From NCBI GenBank assembly GCA_008501585.1, contig QQUN01000054.1, positions 124,001 through 188,000 on the forward strand: a stretch of DNA of 64,000 nucleotides, in the 5' to 3' direction. This DNA comes from Pseudomonadota bacterium. Its GTDB lineage: Bacteria; Pseudomonadota; Gammaproteobacteria; Burkholderiales; Rhodocyclaceae. The translations under genes were made by a program, and so were the position numbers. Position 1 is the stretch's first letter; each line of letters begins with the position of its first letter. Positions 52,773 to 63,052 of this stretch are shown one piece after another. The notes beneath the pieces were generated by a model that saw nothing but the letters and a program-made list of their open reading frames with translations, was not told the DNA's origin and did not search any database.

Positions 52773-53708
52773 ATGAACTATGTGCTCAGGCGCCTGGTCG
52801 CGACGCTGCCCGTGATGGGGGTCGTGGCGGTCATCGTGTTCTTTCTCATCCATCTGTCCCCCGGTGACCCCGCGGCACTCATTGCGGGCGATACCGCCAG
52901 CGAGGGGGATGTTGCCCGGCTGCGCGCCTCGCTCGGACTCGACCAACCGCTCTGGACGCAGTTCTCGCTGTGGATTGGCAGTCTCGCGCGGGGTGATCTT
53001 GGCACTTCGATCTTCACGCGGGTGCCGGTCACCGAACTGCTCGCTCAGCGCCTCGAGCCGACCCTGTCCATCGCGGTGATCACGACAGTGCTCTCGCTGG
53101 TCGTGTCGATTCCGCTGGGGGTGCTGGCCGCGCATCGTGTGGGCACTTGGATCGACCGGCTTGTCATGCTGTTTGCGGTGCTGGCCTTCTCGATCCCGGG
53201 CTTCCTGGTGGGGTATCTGCTGATCTACGGATTTGCCATCGAGGCGCAATGGTTGCCCGTGCAGGGCTTTGTGGGACTGTCGGAGGGCGTATGGCCGTGG
53301 CTGCGCAGCCTGATCCTGCCCTGCGTGAATCTGGCGCTGGTCTACATTGCGCTGCTGACCCGCATGACCCGCGCCACGCTGCTCGAGGTGTTGCACGAAG
53401 ACTACATTCGCACCGCCCGTGCCAAGGGCCTTGGTGTGCTGCCCGTGCTGCTGCATGCCTTGCGCAACGCTGCCGTGCCGATTGCGACCACGGTCGGTAC
53501 GGGGATTGCGCTGCTGATTGGCGGCGTCGTCGTCACCGAAACGGTCTTCGCCATCCCGGGCATTGGCCGGCTGGTGGTGGACGCCGTGCAGCGCCACGAT
53601 TACCCCGTCATACAAAGCGTGCTGCTGCTGTCTGCCGCAGCCTATGTGCTGATCAATCTCATGGTCGATCTGAGCTATCGGCTGTTTGATCCGCGCATCC
53701 GCTACTGA
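52773..53708 (+). CDS. Peptide ABC importer permease (DppB-like)
   Basis: 311-aa inner-membrane permease. TM1 VATLPVMGVVAVIVFFLIHL is followed by LSPGDPAALIAG, the conserved DppB/OppB opening. The EAA loop is DYIRTARAKGLGVLPVLLHA. I chose the ATG at 52773, with GAGGAGG upstream, over a GTG at 52764. Confidence 0.9.
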   Translation: MNYVLRRLVATLPVMGVVAVIVFFLIHLSPGDPAALIAGDTASEGDVARLRASLGLDQPLWTQFSLWIGSLARGDLGTSIFTRVPVTELLAQRLEPTLSIAVITTVLSLVVSIPLGVLAAHRVGTWIDRLVMLFAVLAFSIPGFLVGYLLIYGFAIEAQWLPVQGFVGLSEGVWPWLRSLILPCVNLALVYIALLTRMTRATLLEVLHEDYIRTARAKGLGVLPVLLHALRNAAVPIATTVGTGIALLIGGVVVTETVFAIPGIGRLVVDAVQRHDYPVIQSVLLLSAAAYVLINLMVDLSYRLFDPRIRY

Positions 53709-53728
53709 CGCGTTGGATTTGGAGAATC

Positions 53729-54676
53729 ATGATGTCGAACGTTGCTTTTGCTGTTTCCCCCTCGGCTCCCGAGGCCGGGCGGGACGAGCCCCACTCCGAT
53801 GCGTGTGCATCGCTGGAGGATCTCGGCGAGAAACACCGTTTGCGGGCACTCAAATGGCGGTGGCTCCGCAAACATCCGACGCTGATCGTCGGGGTTCTGG
53901 TGCTCGCCGTCGTCACCCTTGTCTCGGTTGGTGCGCCGTGGATTGCGACCCACGATCCGCAAGCCATCGATCCGCTGGCGCGTCTCCAGGCGCCGTCGGC
54001 CGAACATTTCTTCGGCACGGACGCCATGGGACGGGATGTGTTCAGCCGGGCCGTCTGGGGGGGGCGGGTGTCGTTGCTGGTCGCGTTGACGGTGGCAGTA
54101 CTCGCGACCGGATTCGGGGTGCTGCTCGGCCTGGTCGCTTCATTTGTGCGCTGGGCGGACAGTCTGATCATGCGGGTCATGGACGGTCTGATGGCGATGC
54201 CGGACATCCTGCTGGCGATTGCGCTGATGGCCATTACGACCGCCGATCTGCGTACCGTCGTCTTCGCGATCACGGTGCCGCAGATCCCGCGCGTCGTGCG
54301 TCTGGTCAGGTCATTGGCCTTGTCCCTGCGCGAGCAGTTGTTCGTCGAGGCGGCGCACGCGGTGGGCACCCGCCTGCCGAGCATCCTGTGGCGCCATGTC
54401 TTGCCCAATCTCCTTGCGCCGCTGGCGGTCCAGGCGACGTTCATTGCCGCTGCGGCGGTGCTGGTCGAGGCGGGGCTGTCCTTTCTGGGGGCGGGGATCC
54501 CGCCGCAGGTGGCGAGCTGGGGAAACATGATGGCCGATGGCCGGAACTTTGTTGTGATGGCCTTCCACATCATCCTTTATCCGGGGCTGCTGCTTGCGGC
54601 GACCGTGCTCGGCATCAACCTGGTGGGTGATGGTCTGCGTGATGCGCTCGATCCACGCCTTGCCCGTCAATTGTAG
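53729..54676 (+). CDS. Peptide ABC importer permease (DppC-like)
   Basis: 315-aa permease with about six TM helices after a 50-residue cytoplasmic N-terminus. The motif [20 protein letters not shown] is the DppC/OppC hallmark; the EAA loop is [24 protein letters not shown] lies before the ATG at 53729 (a second ATG follows directly). Partner of the DppB-like protein. Confidence 0.9.
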   Translation: MMSNVAFAVSPSAPEAGRDEPHSDACASLEDLGEKHRLRALKWRWLRKHPTLIVGVLVLAVVTLVSVGAPWIATHDPQAIDPLARLQAPSAEHFFGTDAMGRDVFSRAVWGGRVSLLVALTVAVLATGFGVLLGLVASFVRWADSLIMRVMDGLMAMPDILLAIALMAITTADLRTVVFAITVPQIPRVVRLVRSLALSLREQLFVEAAHAVGTRLPSILWRHVLPNLLAPLAVQATFIAAAAVLVEAGLSFLGAGIPPQVASWGNMMADGRNFVVMAFHIILYPGLLLAATVLGINLVGDGLRDALDPRLARQL

Positions 54677-54685
54677 GAGCGACCC

Positions 54686-55783
54686 ATGATGAATGATTGT
54701 CTCGACACAAGAAGCGGTGAGCTGCCGCTGCTGGAGGTCGACAACCTGGTCACGTGCTTCGATACCGTGTCGGGCGTCGTGCGCTCCGTTCGAGGGGTGT
54801 CGTACCGGCTGCACGCCGGCGAAACACTCGGTGTGGTTGGTGAGTCGGGCTGCGGAAAGAGCGTGACTGCGTTGTCGATCATGCGCCTGATCCCCATGCC
54901 GCCCGGGCGGATCGCTGCTGGTTCGATCCGATATCGGGGATCGGATCTGCTGACACTGTCCGAGAAGGAAATGCGGGCAATTCGCGGCAACCGCATTTCG
55001 ATGATTTTCCAGGATCCGATGACCTCGCTGAACCCGGTCATGAGTATCGGTGACCAGATTGCCGAAACGGTCATGCTGCATGAGAACGTCGGGCGGCGTG
55101 AGGCGCTCGCACGTGCCGTCGAGATGCTCGGCCTGGTCCAGATCGCTGAACCGAAGCGACGTGTTCACGAATACCCGCACCAACTCTCCGGAGGAATGCG
55201 TCAGCGAGTCATGATTGCCCTGGCGCTCGCCTGTAACCCCGAGGTCCTGATTGCGGATGAACCGACGACCGCCCTCGACGTGACGATCCAGGCGCAGATT
55301 CTCGATCTGCTCAAGCGTTTGCAGGCCAAGCTCGGCATGGGCATCGTCATGATCACGCACGACCTTGGGGTGGTGGCCGAGACCTGCGACCGTGTGGTGG
55401 TCATGTACGCGGGGAAGAAGATTGAGGAAGCCCCCGTGGCCGAGTTGTTCGAATGGCCCATGCACCCATATACCCGCGCGTTGATGGCAGCGATGCCGGC
55501 CATCAACGGCAGCGCCGAGCGCCTCGCAGAGATCCCGGGCATGGTGCCCCCGGCGCATCAGCTCGACGCCGGATGCGCGTTTGCGGAGCGTTGCAACTAC
55601 GCGACTGACCGTTGCCGGCGCGAAGCACCTCCCATCAAGAACCATGAACCGGATCACTGGGTGGCCTGCTTCGAGGCACACCGGTTTGCCCGGGGCGACA
55701 GCGCCGGTGCCGGTAACGGCCACGACGTCTTTCCGCTCACATCAAGGCACCTTGCCGCTGTACAACCAGGAGAAACGACATGA
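54686..55783 (+). CDS. Peptide ABC importer ATPase (DppD/OppD-like)
   Basis: 365-aa ATPase. Walker [14 protein letters not shown]-loop [14 protein letters not shown], signature [12 protein letters not shown], Walker [15 protein letters not shown]. The C-terminal oligopeptide-type Fe-S Cys motif is visible as [17 protein letters not shown]. The stop overlaps the next gene (ATGA). Confidence 0.92.
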   Translation: MMNDCLDTRSGELPLLEVDNLVTCFDTVSGVVRSVRGVSYRLHAGETLGVVGESGCGKSVTALSIMRLIPMPPGRIAAGSIRYRGSDLLTLSEKEMRAIRGNRISMIFQDPMTSLNPVMSIGDQIAETVMLHENVGRREALARAVEMLGLVQIAEPKRRVHEYPHQLSGGMRQRVMIALALACNPEVLIADEPTTALDVTIQAQILDLLKRLQAKLGMGIVMITHDLGVVAETCDRVVVMYAGKKIEEAPVAELFEWPMHPYTRALMAAMPAINGSAERLAEIPGMVPPAHQLDAGCAFAERCNYATDRCRREAPPIKNHEPDHWVACFEAHRFARGDSAGAGNGHDVFPLTSRHLAAVQPGETT

Positions 55784-56805
55784 ACGCACCATTGCAGTCC
55801 GTCGACAGCCGGCGTGCCGGCGCCTTGCTCGAGGTCCGGAATCTGCAGAAATTCTATGGTGCTGCGCGGACGTGGTTTAGCCGGCGCCAGTATCCCGTGC
55901 AGGCGGTCGACGACGTGTCCTTCGATGTCGCCCGGGGCGAAACGCTGTCGCTGGTCGGTGAGTCAGGATGCGGAAAGACCACCACGGCCAAATCCGTGCT
56001 CCGGCTGATCGAGCCGACGGCGGGTTCCGTGCGTCTGGACGGCGAAGAAGTGACCGGGCTCGGGCGGGAAGAGATGCGCCAAAGGCGGCGCGATCTCCAG
56101 ATCATTTTCCAGGATCCCTATGCCTCCCTGAATCCGCGCATGACGGCCGGAGACATCGTCGCCGAGCCGATGCGGAACTTCTCGCTTGACGGGCTGACGT
56201 CGGAGAAGGCGCGCAGCGAGCGGGTGAAGTGGTTGTTTTCAAAGGTGGGCCTGCGCGCCGAGGCGATGAAGAAATACCCCTACGAGTTCTCGGGCGGGCA
56301 GCGGCAGCGCCTGGGCATTGCCCGGGCGTTGGCGCTGAGTCCGAAGCTCATCGTCTGCGATGAACCCGTCTCGGCGCTCGATGTGTCGGTGCAGGCCCAG
56401 GTCATCAACTTGCTGATGGATCTGCAGGCGGAGTTCGGGGTGGCCTATCTTTTCGTCGCACACGATCTCGCCGTCGTTCGACACATCAGCCATCGTGTGG
56501 CCGTGATGTATCTGGGAAAAATTGTCGAGATCGCGGACCGCGACACCCTGTTTTCCTCTCCACGACATCCCTATACCGAGATCCTGCTGTCGGCGGTTCC
56601 TGCACCCACGCCAGGAAAGCGTGCCGAACGCAGGGTGATGTCAGGCGATCCGCCAAGCCCGGCGAACCCGCCCACCGGTTGTCGTTTTCACCCGCGCTGT
56701 CCGCTCGCCGCGCCTGTTTGTCGTCAAGTCAGCCCGTCATTGACGCCGCGCTCCGACGCCGTCGGCGCCAAAACGGCCCACTTTGTGGCTTGCCACGTCC
56801 GTTAG
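55780..56805 (+). CDS. Peptide ABC importer ATPase (DppF/OppF-like)
   Basis: 341-aa ATPase. Walker [15 protein letters not shown]-loop [14 protein letters not shown], signature [12 protein letters not shown], Walker [15 protein letters not shown], and a C-terminal [14 protein letters not shown] motif. Second ATP-binding subunit of the importer, translationally coupled to the DppD-like gene. Confidence 0.92.
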   Translation: MNAPLQSVDSRRAGALLEVRNLQKFYGAARTWFSRRQYPVQAVDDVSFDVARGETLSLVGESGCGKTTTAKSVLRLIEPTAGSVRLDGEEVTGLGREEMRQRRRDLQIIFQDPYASLNPRMTAGDIVAEPMRNFSLDGLTSEKARSERVKWLFSKVGLRAEAMKKYPYEFSGGQRQRLGIARALALSPKLIVCDEPVSALDVSVQAQVINLLMDLQAEFGVAYLFVAHDLAVVRHISHRVAVMYLGKIVEIADRDTLFSSPRHPYTEILLSAVPAPTPGKRAERRVMSGDPPSPANPPTGCRFHPRCPLAAPVCRQVSPSLTPRSDAVGAKTAHFVACHVR

Positions 56806-56828
56806 TTCGCACCTGTGAGGAATATTTC

Positions 56829-58343
56829 ATGAGCACCCATGTCGAGAGCGCGCCGAAGCATTTTGATCTGTTGATCCGTGGGGGGACGGTCATTGACGGA
56901 ACGAGGCGGCCCCGATTCGTGGCCGATATCGGAATTGTCGGTGACCGTATCGCCGCAATCGGCGAGCTCGCGGAGAGCACAGCCGACGCGGTTGTCAGCG
57001 CCAAGGGAAAGATCGTCGCGCCCGGATTCATCGACTCGCATACCCACGATGATCAGGTACTGCTGTCTCAGCCCCACATGCCGTTCAAGATCTCTCAGGG
57101 TGTGACGACGGTAGTGACCGGCAACTGCGGCATCAGCATTGCCCCGCTGAGAGACAGTTGCCCCATGCCTGCGCCGCTCAATTTGCTCGATGACCAAGAC
57201 AGCCCCCGGTTTGCCACGTTCGCCGACTACATGGCGCAACTGCGACAGCAGCCACCATCGGTCAATGTCGCGGCGCTCGTCGGGCATTCCACCCTGCGCG
57301 CGATGTGCATGTCCTCGCTTGACCGGGCCGCTCGTCCGGACGAGATCCGCGACATGCGGGGGCGGCTGGAAGAGGCGCTGGAGGCGGGTGCCTTGGGCAT
57401 GTCCACCGGAACGTTCTACCCGCCCGCCATGCATGCGCCAACCGAAGAGATTGTCGAGGTCGGCCGCCCGCTGTCTGCTGTTGACGCCTTGTATGTCACG
57501 CATATGCGCGACGAGGCCGACCGATCACTGGAGGCGCTGGAAGAGAGTTTCTTCATCGGTCGTGAGCTGAATGTCCCGGTTGTGATCTCGCACCACAAAC
57601 TCAAGTTTGCACAGAACTTCGGGAAATCAGGGGTCACGCTGGCCCGCATTGCCGAGGCAATGAAACGCCAGCGGGTCTACCTGGACTGCTATCCATACAA
57701 CGCCAGTTCGACCATGCTGCATACCGATGCCGCTCGGCTTCACGGAAAGGTGCTGATCGCTTCGAGTGATGCCTATCCGGAATGTTCGGGAAGAGATCTC
57801 GACGAGGTCGCGGCCGAGTGGCAGGTGTCGAAAACAGAGGCAGCGCGGCGCCTGCAACCGGCCAGTGCGGTTTACTACAACATGGATGAGCGTGACGTGC
57901 AGAGCATTCTTGCATTCGAAGATACGATGATCGGCTCGGATGGCATCCCGACGGGGGATCAGCCGCATCCCAGATTGTGGGGCACGTTCCCCCGCGTGCT
58001 GGGGCGCTACAGCCGTGAGCTCGGATTGTTCTCGCTGGAAACCGCCGTTTGGAAAATGACGGGATTGACGGCGAGTCGATTTGGGCTGGCGCATCGAGGG
58101 CAGTTGGCCGCGGGTTGTTTTGCGGATCTCGTTGTCTTTGATGCCGAAACGATTCGCGATGCAGCCACCTACGACGTGCCCAAACAGATGGCCGAGGGGA
58201 TCGAGACCGTTGTCGTCAATGGTGTCGTGACGTGGCGTACCGGATCGCATCAAGGGGCGCGAAACGGCCGGGTCATTTCGCGTTCAAACACCGCGCATCG
58301 GTATGGTTTGGGCGATGCCGACACGCGCCCGCACGGGGCGTGA
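56829..58343 (+). CDS. N-acyl-D-amino-acid deacylase (D-aminoacylase)
   Basis: 504-aa amidohydrolase-superfamily enzyme. The metal motif FIDSHTHDD, then NCGISIAP, GHSTLR, VISHHKLKFAQNFGKS and GSDGIPTGDQPHP are the D-aminoacylase pattern. It removes the acyl group from N-acyl-D-amino acids or related N-acyl compounds. GAGG precedes the ATG at 56829. Last gene of the uptake operon, 23 bases after the ATPase gene, which suggests the importer brings in its substrate. Confidence 0.9.
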   Translation: MSTHVESAPKHFDLLIRGGTVIDGTRRPRFVADIGIVGDRIAAIGELAESTADAVVSAKGKIVAPGFIDSHTHDDQVLLSQPHMPFKISQGVTTVVTGNCGISIAPLRDSCPMPAPLNLLDDQDSPRFATFADYMAQLRQQPPSVNVAALVGHSTLRAMCMSSLDRAARPDEIRDMRGRLEEALEAGALGMSTGTFYPPAMHAPTEEIVEVGRPLSAVDALYVTHMRDEADRSLEALEESFFIGRELNVPVVISHHKLKFAQNFGKSGVTLARIAEAMKRQRVYLDCYPYNASSTMLHTDAARLHGKVLIASSDAYPECSGRDLDEVAAEWQVSKTEAARRLQPASAVYYNMDERDVQSILAFEDTMIGSDGIPTGDQPHPRLWGTFPRVLGRYSRELGLFSLETAVWKMTGLTASRFGLAHRGQLAAGCFADLVVFDAETIRDAATYDVPKQMAEGIETVVVNGVVTWRTGSHQGARNGRVISRSNTAHRYGLGDADTRPHGA

Positions 58344-58618
58344 ACCTCCTGTCCTGGTTTTCGTGACATGAGCGTGAGGGTGGCGGGGGGGATTCACGCG
58401 GCCGGGGCTGAGCGCACAGAGAGTCAAACGCAAGAAGGCCTTCAGGGAAAAGGGCTGCGCCCCGGCAATGACAAGCAACGGCCTCCTCACGATCCGAACG
58501 ACGCCCGCCCGCGTATGTGGGGCGGGCCACAACGGATGAAAGAGGTATCGGTCCTGAAGACAGGGCCAAAGGTGAGCTCGGATGCGCAAGCAGCAGGGTG
58601 TGCTGGAACCTTTGCAGT

Positions 58619-58820
58619 CGATTTTTTCGGCGCTGCTACGACACCGTGTACGAAGAGGGGGCGTCCAGGTCGAAATGCGTCACAAACTGATGTCGATGAA
58701 AACCCGTGATACCGGCGCTTAAGCCAATTTACGTCGAATGTCATTTACAGGATGACTCGGCGTACCGATAGACATTTCCAGACTCATAACCCGGCCAGCT
58801 CAAATCCTGCCCCGACAGCC
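58619..58820 (+). repeat. Right copy of the degenerate ~205-bp direct repeat
   Basis: Same orientation as 43149-43356, with matching blocks GTCCAGGTCG, AATGCGTCACAAA, GTGATA, GCTTAAGCC, ATTTACG and ACTCATAACCCGG. The tRNA-like end (58779-58820) keeps the anticodon-arm core CTCATAACCCGG and part of the T arm but is more decayed than the left copy. Confidence 0.65.
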
Positions 58821-58843
58821 GCGTCAACACGGGCGTTCAAGGC

Positions 58844-58876
58844 AAAAAAATCCCAACCGATAAGGGTTGGGATTTT
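58844..58876 (-). terminator. ssrA terminator
   Basis: On the minus strand, AAAATCCCAACC and GGTTGGGATTTT form a strong stem around CTTATC and are followed by a T-run, starting 7 bases after the tmRNA CCA end. Confidence 0.88.
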
Positions 58877-58882
58877 GGTAAA

Positions 58883-59258
58883 TGGTGGAGCCGGGGGGAA
58901 TCGAACCCCCGTCCGCAAGCCCTCCACAATGAGCTCTACATACTTGTCCCGTCTATTTGGATTTAATCATGGGGGTTGGCCGACAGGCGGGCCGTCCCAC
59001 AACGAGTTACCTTGGTTTTAGGAGCTGCGCCAAGTAACCCGACGCAACCACGAGTTCCTGTAAATGACACTGCAAGAAAGAGCTTTCACCCAATCATCCG
59101 ACCCAGGAACCTGTCGGGGCAGCGCCCACCGGGATTAAGCGGCGAGTGCGAAACGCTTGTCGTTGGCGTTTAGTTTGTTTCCAGCTGATTTACGAGGTAA
59201 CTGGACCTCGGTATGCACTCAAATGCTTTGCGACCCACGTCGAAGCCAAGTCGGCCCC
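58883..59258 (-). ncRNA. ssrA: tmRNA (transfer-messenger RNA)
   Basis: 376-nt RNA. The 5' end is GGGGCCGACTTGGCTTCGAC. The 3' end has the T arm GGGGGTTCGATTCCCCC and acceptor GGCTCCACCA, which pairs with the 5' GGGGCC. The tag reading frame at 59167-59135 encodes ANDKRFALAA and ends in TAA, the betaproteobacterial type. It rescues ribosomes stalled on broken messages and marks the product for degradation. Confidence 0.97.
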
Positions 59259-59318
59259 TTGAAGTGCTAATTGGGGATGTTTTCCCAGACTTCAAGCCCT
59301 TGCAGTTTAGCATGAGTT

Positions 59319-59969
59319 TCAGGTGCGGATGTGGAGGAGTGCTTCCGGTGAGTCGACGATCCAGTCGGCGCCCCAGGTGTCGATGGGGTGGTCCACGCCA
59401 AGGTAGCCCCATCCGGCGGCGGCGGTTGGCATGCCGGCCGCCTTGCCGGCGGTAATGTCCCGCAGATCGTCGCCCACGTAGAGCGTCCGGGCGGGCGCGA
59501 CGTTCAGCGTGTCGCAGGCGAACAGAAGGCTGTCCGGGGCGGGTTTGGGGCGTGCGGTGGTGTCGCCGCTGACGATGCATGCGGCGCGTGGGCCGAGGGG
59601 CAGCGCGTTGAGCAGGGGTTCGGTGAAGCGACGGGGTTTGTTGGTGACAATCCCCCAGGGCGTGCCCCGCGATTCCAATGCGTCGATGAGCGCTTCGATG
59701 CCGGGAAAGAGCGTGCTGTTGACGCACAGGCCTTTGCTGTAGTGCGCCAGGAAGCGTGCGGCGAGGTCGGCGTAGGTGTCGGCCTCGGGTGTCAGACCGT
59801 AGCCGATCCGGAGCATGCCGCGCGTGCCGGCCGAGGTGTGCGGCCGGAGCGTGGCGAGCGGGAGGGGAGGCCGGCCATCTTCAGCCAGGAGCGCATTGAG
59901 GGCGCCGCCGAGGTCGGGGGCCGTATCGGCGAAGGTGCCGTCCAGGTCGAACAGGACGGCTTCAAACAT
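59319..59969 (-). CDS. gph: Phosphoglycolate phosphatase (HAD family)
   Basis: 216-aa HAD hydrolase. The catalytic motif I is [16 protein letters not shown]1-type cap domain follows, then VTNKPRRF (motif II), [10 protein letters not shown] (Lys), and [17 protein letters not shown] (motif IV). It removes phosphate from 2-phosphoglycolate. ATG at 59969, overlapping the end of ubiG by 8 bases, as is usual for the ubiG-gph pair. Confidence 0.9.
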   Translation of the reverse strand: MFEAVLFDLDGTFADTAPDLGGALNALLAEDGRPPLPLATLRPHTSAGTRGMLRIGYGLTPEADTYADLAARFLAHYSKGLCVNSTLFPGIEALIDALESRGTPWGIVTNKPRRFTEPLLNALPLGPRAACIVSGDTTARPKPAPDSLLFACDTLNVAPARTLYVGDDLRDITAGKAAGMPTAAAGWGYLGVDHPIDTWGADWIVDSPEALLHIRT

Positions 59970-60657
59970 GGCGCCGGGTGTGCATGAGGTAATTGACGTC
60001 GGCGTCGCGGCAGAGTGAATAGGTTTGCGACAACGGGTTGTAGGTGAGGCCGGTGAGCGTGTCGACGTCGAGATCACAGGCCCGGCAGTGCCTGGCCAGT
60101 TCGGACGGCTTGATGAACTTGGCGTAATCGTGCGTTCCGCGCGGCAGCATTCTCAGAAGATACTCGGCGCCGATTACCGAGAGCAGATATGCCTTCGGGT
60201 TCCGGTTGATGGTCGAGAAAAAGACATGGCCGCCCGGTTTGACGAGAGTGGCGCACGCGCGAACGATGCTGGCCGGGTCGGGAACGTGTTCGAGCATTTC
60301 CAGGCAGGTGACCGCATCGAAGCTGGCCGGTTGTTCGGCCGCCAGCGCTTCGGCGCTGATCAGCCGGTAGTCGATCTTCAGCCCGGATTCATGCAGATGC
60401 AATTTCGCGACAGACAGCGATTTTTCGCCCAAGTCGATGCCGGTGACCTGGGCGCCCCGTGCGGCCATGCCTTCAGCCAGCAGGCCGCCGCCGCAGCCGA
60501 CATCGAGGACGGTTTTTCCCTGCAGCGGAAACAGGCTGTCGATCCAGTCGAGTCGAAGCGGGTTGATTTCGTGAAGCGGGCGGAATTCCGATTCCGGATC
60601 CCACCAGTGATGGGCGAGATCGCCGAATTTCTGGAGTTCGGTAGGGTCTGCGTTCAT
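59962..60657 (-). CDS. ubiG: 3-demethylubiquinol/polyprenyl-dihydroxybenzoate O-methyltransferase
   Basis: 231-aa SAM-dependent methyltransferase. Motif [21 protein letters not shown] is preceded by the family N-terminus ([20 protein letters not shown]); [12 protein letters not shown] also fits UbiG. It performs both O-methylations in ubiquinone synthesis. Overlaps gph. Confidence 0.95.
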   Translation of the reverse strand: MNADPTELQKFGDLAHHWWDPESEFRPLHEINPLRLDWIDSLFPLQGKTVLDVGCGGGLLAEGMAARGAQVTGIDLGEKSLSVAKLHLHESGLKIDYRLISAEALAAEQPASFDAVTCLEMLEHVPDPASIVRACATLVKPGGHVFFSTINRNPKAYLLSVIGAEYLLRMLPRGTHDYAKFIKPSELARHCRACDLDVDTLTGLTYNPLSQTYSLCRDADVNYLMHTRRHV

Positions 60658-60704
60658 GGCGAGTGTCGAGCAGGAGAGGGTGTGCCGGGACGATAGCAGA
60701 AAAG

Positions 60705-60731
60705 AAAAAGCCCCGCATGGCGGGGCTTTTT
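60705..60731 (-). terminator. Rho-independent terminator after the OmpA gene
   Basis: AAAAAGCCCCGC and GCGGGGCTTTTT form a perfect 12-bp stem with a 3-base loop. It is symmetrical and could work in both directions, but it sits just downstream of the OmpA-family gene and upstream of ubiG. Confidence 0.9.
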
Positions 60732-60749
60732 CAGTCGAAGGTGCTCGGA

Positions 60750-61457
60750 TTACTTGGAGCCGATCACTTCGATTTCAACGCGGCGGTCCGGCTGCAGGCA
60801 GTCGATCAGGGCCTTGCGGCTCTTCTGGTTGCAGCCCTTGGTCACCGGCTGGGACTCGCCTTTGCCTTCGGTGTAGACACGGTTGGCTTCAACGCCCTTG
60901 CTCACCAGGTACTGCTTGACGGCGGCAGCGCGCTTCTCGGACAGCTTCTGGTTGTAGGAGGCGGAACCCAGGCGGTCGGTGTGACCAACGGCCAGGATCA
61001 CTTCCAGCTTCAGTGCGCCAGCTTCAGCAGCCAGCTTGTCCAGCTTGGCTTTGCCTTCCGGCTTCAGCACGGCCTTGTCGAAATCGAACAGGGCGTCGGC
61101 AGCCAGCTTGACCTTGTCTGCGGAGGGCTTCGGTGCCGGAGCCGGCGCCGGAGCGGCCTTCGGTGCAGCTGCCATCGGGGCAACGCACTTGTCTTTCGGG
61201 ACGATATCGCTGTCACACCCGCAGCCGACCGGGAACTCGCCAGCCAGCACGCTGGAGGCCGCTGCCGGGCTCCAGTAGCCAGTGCGCCAGCACAGGCCGG
61301 TGCCGCTCTTGGCGACGACGTTGCGACCGTCGATCACGTAGGGGATGTCGCCCTGGCCGGTGACTTTGATGTCGTCAGCGATCGCGGCCGATGCCGAGAC
61401 ACCAAGCGCGGCAGCAGCGGCTGCCATGATGAGATGCTTTTTCATTTCTTTGATCAT
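60750..61457 (-). CDS. ompA: OmpA-family outer-membrane protein
   Basis: 235-aa protein. The signal peptide ends near AIA-DDIKV. An N-terminal module with [13 protein letters not shown] is followed by an Ala/Pro linker ([15 protein letters not shown]) and a C-terminal OmpA domain that binds peptidoglycan ([47 protein letters not shown]). The beta-barrel of classical OmpA is absent, so it is a short periplasmic/OM-linked form common in Rhodocyclales and Neisseriales. I chose the ATG at 61457 (GAGGAACAT upstream). Confidence 0.9.
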   Translation of the reverse strand: MIKEMKKHLIMAAAAAALGVSASAAIADDIKVTGQGDIPYVIDGRNVVAKSGTGLCWRTGYWSPAAASSVLAGEFPVGCGCDSDIVPKDKCVAPMAAAPKAAPAPAPAPKPSADKVKLAADALFDFDKAVLKPEGKAKLDKLAAEAGALKLEVILAVGHTDRLGSASYNQKLSEKRAAAVKQYLVSKGVEANRVYTEGKGESQPVTKGCNQKSRKALIDCLQPDRRVEIEVIGSK

Positions 61458-61516
61458 ATGTTCCTCGTCACAGGGCAAGGTTGAACGGTGAAAGTTCCGC
61501 GGTCTTTGTCGCGGTA

Positions 61517-62842
61517 CTAGTCGATTCGACTACCGAGCTTATTCTGCCATACGCGTGCAACGCCAAGCAATTCATTGTCTGCTTTTTGCAACACTTGTTT
61601 TTTTGAAACGCGCGCCTGTCCAGCGATCCAGACGTCCGATACGTATTCTCGGCCCGCGCAATATACAAGATGGGAGACCGGGTCGAAGCAGGGTTGTGTT
61701 TCAAATGGTGACAGGTCGACAGCGCACAGGTCGGCCCACTTGCCTTTTTCAATGCTGCCGAGGCTGGCTTCGAGGCCCAGGGCGCGGGCGCCGTGCTGGG
61801 TGGCCATGCGCAGGGCGGTTTTTGCGGGGATGGCGGCGGCGTCCTCCGTGCTGACTTTGGCGAGCAGGGCGGACAGGCGCATTTCCTGAAAAATGTCGAG
61901 TCGGTTATTGCTCGCCGCGCCGTCTGTCCCGAGGCCGACCGGAATGTTGTGTTTTAGCGCTTCGGTGATCGGGGCGATGCCCGAGGCGAGTTTCATGTTC
62001 GAGGTGGGGCAGTGCGCAAGCGTGCAACCGTGCCGGGCGAGGGTGTGGATTTCGCCGGGGGTCAGATGCACGGCGTGGACGCCGATGAGCTGGCTGTCGA
62101 CGACGCCGAGCCGCGCCAGGCGCTCGAGTGGCCGCTCGCCGTATTGTTTCAGGCTGTCGTCGATTTCCTGTCGGGTTTCGTGGATGTGGATGTGGATGGG
62201 AAGGTCAAGCTCGTTGGAGAGGCTGACGATACGGCTGAAGGTGTTGTCCGACACCGTGTAGGGGGCGTGCGGCGCGAGGGCGAAACGCACCAGCGGATGG
62301 CCGCGCCAGGCGTCGCGGGCGGCCAGGCCCTTGCTGAGGTATTCGTCGGCACTCGCGGCGTAGGTGGTCGGAAAGTCGATGGTGGTGATGCCGATGACGC
62401 AGCGCATGCCGAGGGTGTCGAAGGCGGCAGCGGCGGCGTCGGGATAGAAATACATGTCGTTGCAGGTGGTAACCCCGCCGCGGAGCATTTCGGCGGCGGC
62501 CAGCAGGGTGCCGTCGCGCACGAAGGCCGGGCTGACATGCTTTGCCTCGGTGGGCCAGATGGCGGTCTGGAGCCAGGTCATCAGCGGCAGGTCGTCGGCG
62601 ATGCCGCGCATGAGTGTCATGGCGGCATGGGTGTGCAGGTTGATCAGGCCGGGGATCAGGACATGGTCGGGGAGGTGGGTTTCAGCGTTTGTGCGATAGC
62701 GTTCGTGCGCGAGATGGGTGGGGATGACATCGATGATGCGTCCGTCGCGAATCGCGACGCTGTGGTGTTCGAGGGTGCTGTCCGCGGCATCGACCGGGAC
62801 AACCCAGCGCGCGCTGATCAGGAGGTCGACCTGTTCGCTCAT
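61517..62842 (-). CDS. mtaD: TRZ/ATZ-family amidohydrolase (MtaD-like deaminase)
   Basis: 441-aa metal-dependent hydrolase. Motifs are GLINLHTHAAMTLMRGIADD (HxH), HIHETRQEI, GVHAVHLTP, HCPTSNMKLASGIAP and GLGTDGAASNN. This is the 5'-methylthioadenosine/S-adenosylhomocysteine deaminase pattern within the chlorohydrolase group. It is probably a purine-nucleoside salvage enzyme; other TRZ/ATZ substrates are possible. ATG at 62842 within the family-typical start. Confidence 0.85.
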   Translation of the reverse strand: MSEQVDLLISARWVVPVDAADSTLEHHSVAIRDGRIIDVIPTHLAHERYRTNAETHLPDHVLIPGLINLHTHAAMTLMRGIADDLPLMTWLQTAIWPTEAKHVSPAFVRDGTLLAAAEMLRGGVTTCNDMYFYPDAAAAAFDTLGMRCVIGITTIDFPTTYAASADEYLSKGLAARDAWRGHPLVRFALAPHAPYTVSDNTFSRIVSLSNELDLPIHIHIHETRQEIDDSLKQYGERPLERLARLGVVDSQLIGVHAVHLTPGEIHTLARHGCTLAHCPTSNMKLASGIAPITEALKHNIPVGLGTDGAASNNRLDIFQEMRLSALLAKVSTEDAAAIPAKTALRMATQHGARALGLEASLGSIEKGKWADLCAVDLSPFETQPCFDPVSHLVYCAGREYVSDVWIAGQARVSKKQVLQKADNELLGVARVWQNKLGSRID

Positions 62843-63052
62843 CGGGGGTTTGCCTTGGGGGTGGGTGGATCGAGTTGGCATTCAAGCCCGAGGCGAGGCA
62901 AAGATCAAGTTGGCGGGTTGTTGCCGTTGCCATGGCGCACGAGATCGTCGCTTTGGCGTGCGGGGTATTGGTGGTACGGGGGGAGAAGGCAAGGCCTGGC
63001 GTGGTAATATTTCCTTCTTTTGAATGCCGCCTTTTCGGGCCCGCTGACAACC

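Larger units (their letters stand above)
58344..58882. other. Non-coding stretch between deacylase operon and ssrA
   Basis: 539 bases. No gene is supported. It contains the right copy of the direct repeat (58619-58820), with a decayed initiator-tRNA 3' half, and the ssrA terminator. The part 58344-58618 shows no recognisable element. Confidence 0.6.

Noticed and set aside
50793-53615. 940-codon open frame on the minus strand
   Set aside because: It runs antisense to the RidA, binding-protein and permease genes, has a His/Arg/Gln-rich low-complexity composition, and shows no domain. It is a high-GC shadow frame.
54311-55723. 470-codon minus-strand frame
   Set aside because: Antisense to the DppC/DppD-like genes, which have all their motifs.
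58368-58709. 113-codon plus-strand frame after the D-aminoacylase
   Set aside because: It spans the repeat region, has no ribosome-binding site, and has a composition unlike the neighbouring genes.
62012-63007. 331-codon plus-strand frame
   Set aside because: Antisense to the MtaD-like gene and its promoter; Gly/Val/Asp-rich with no recognised domain.
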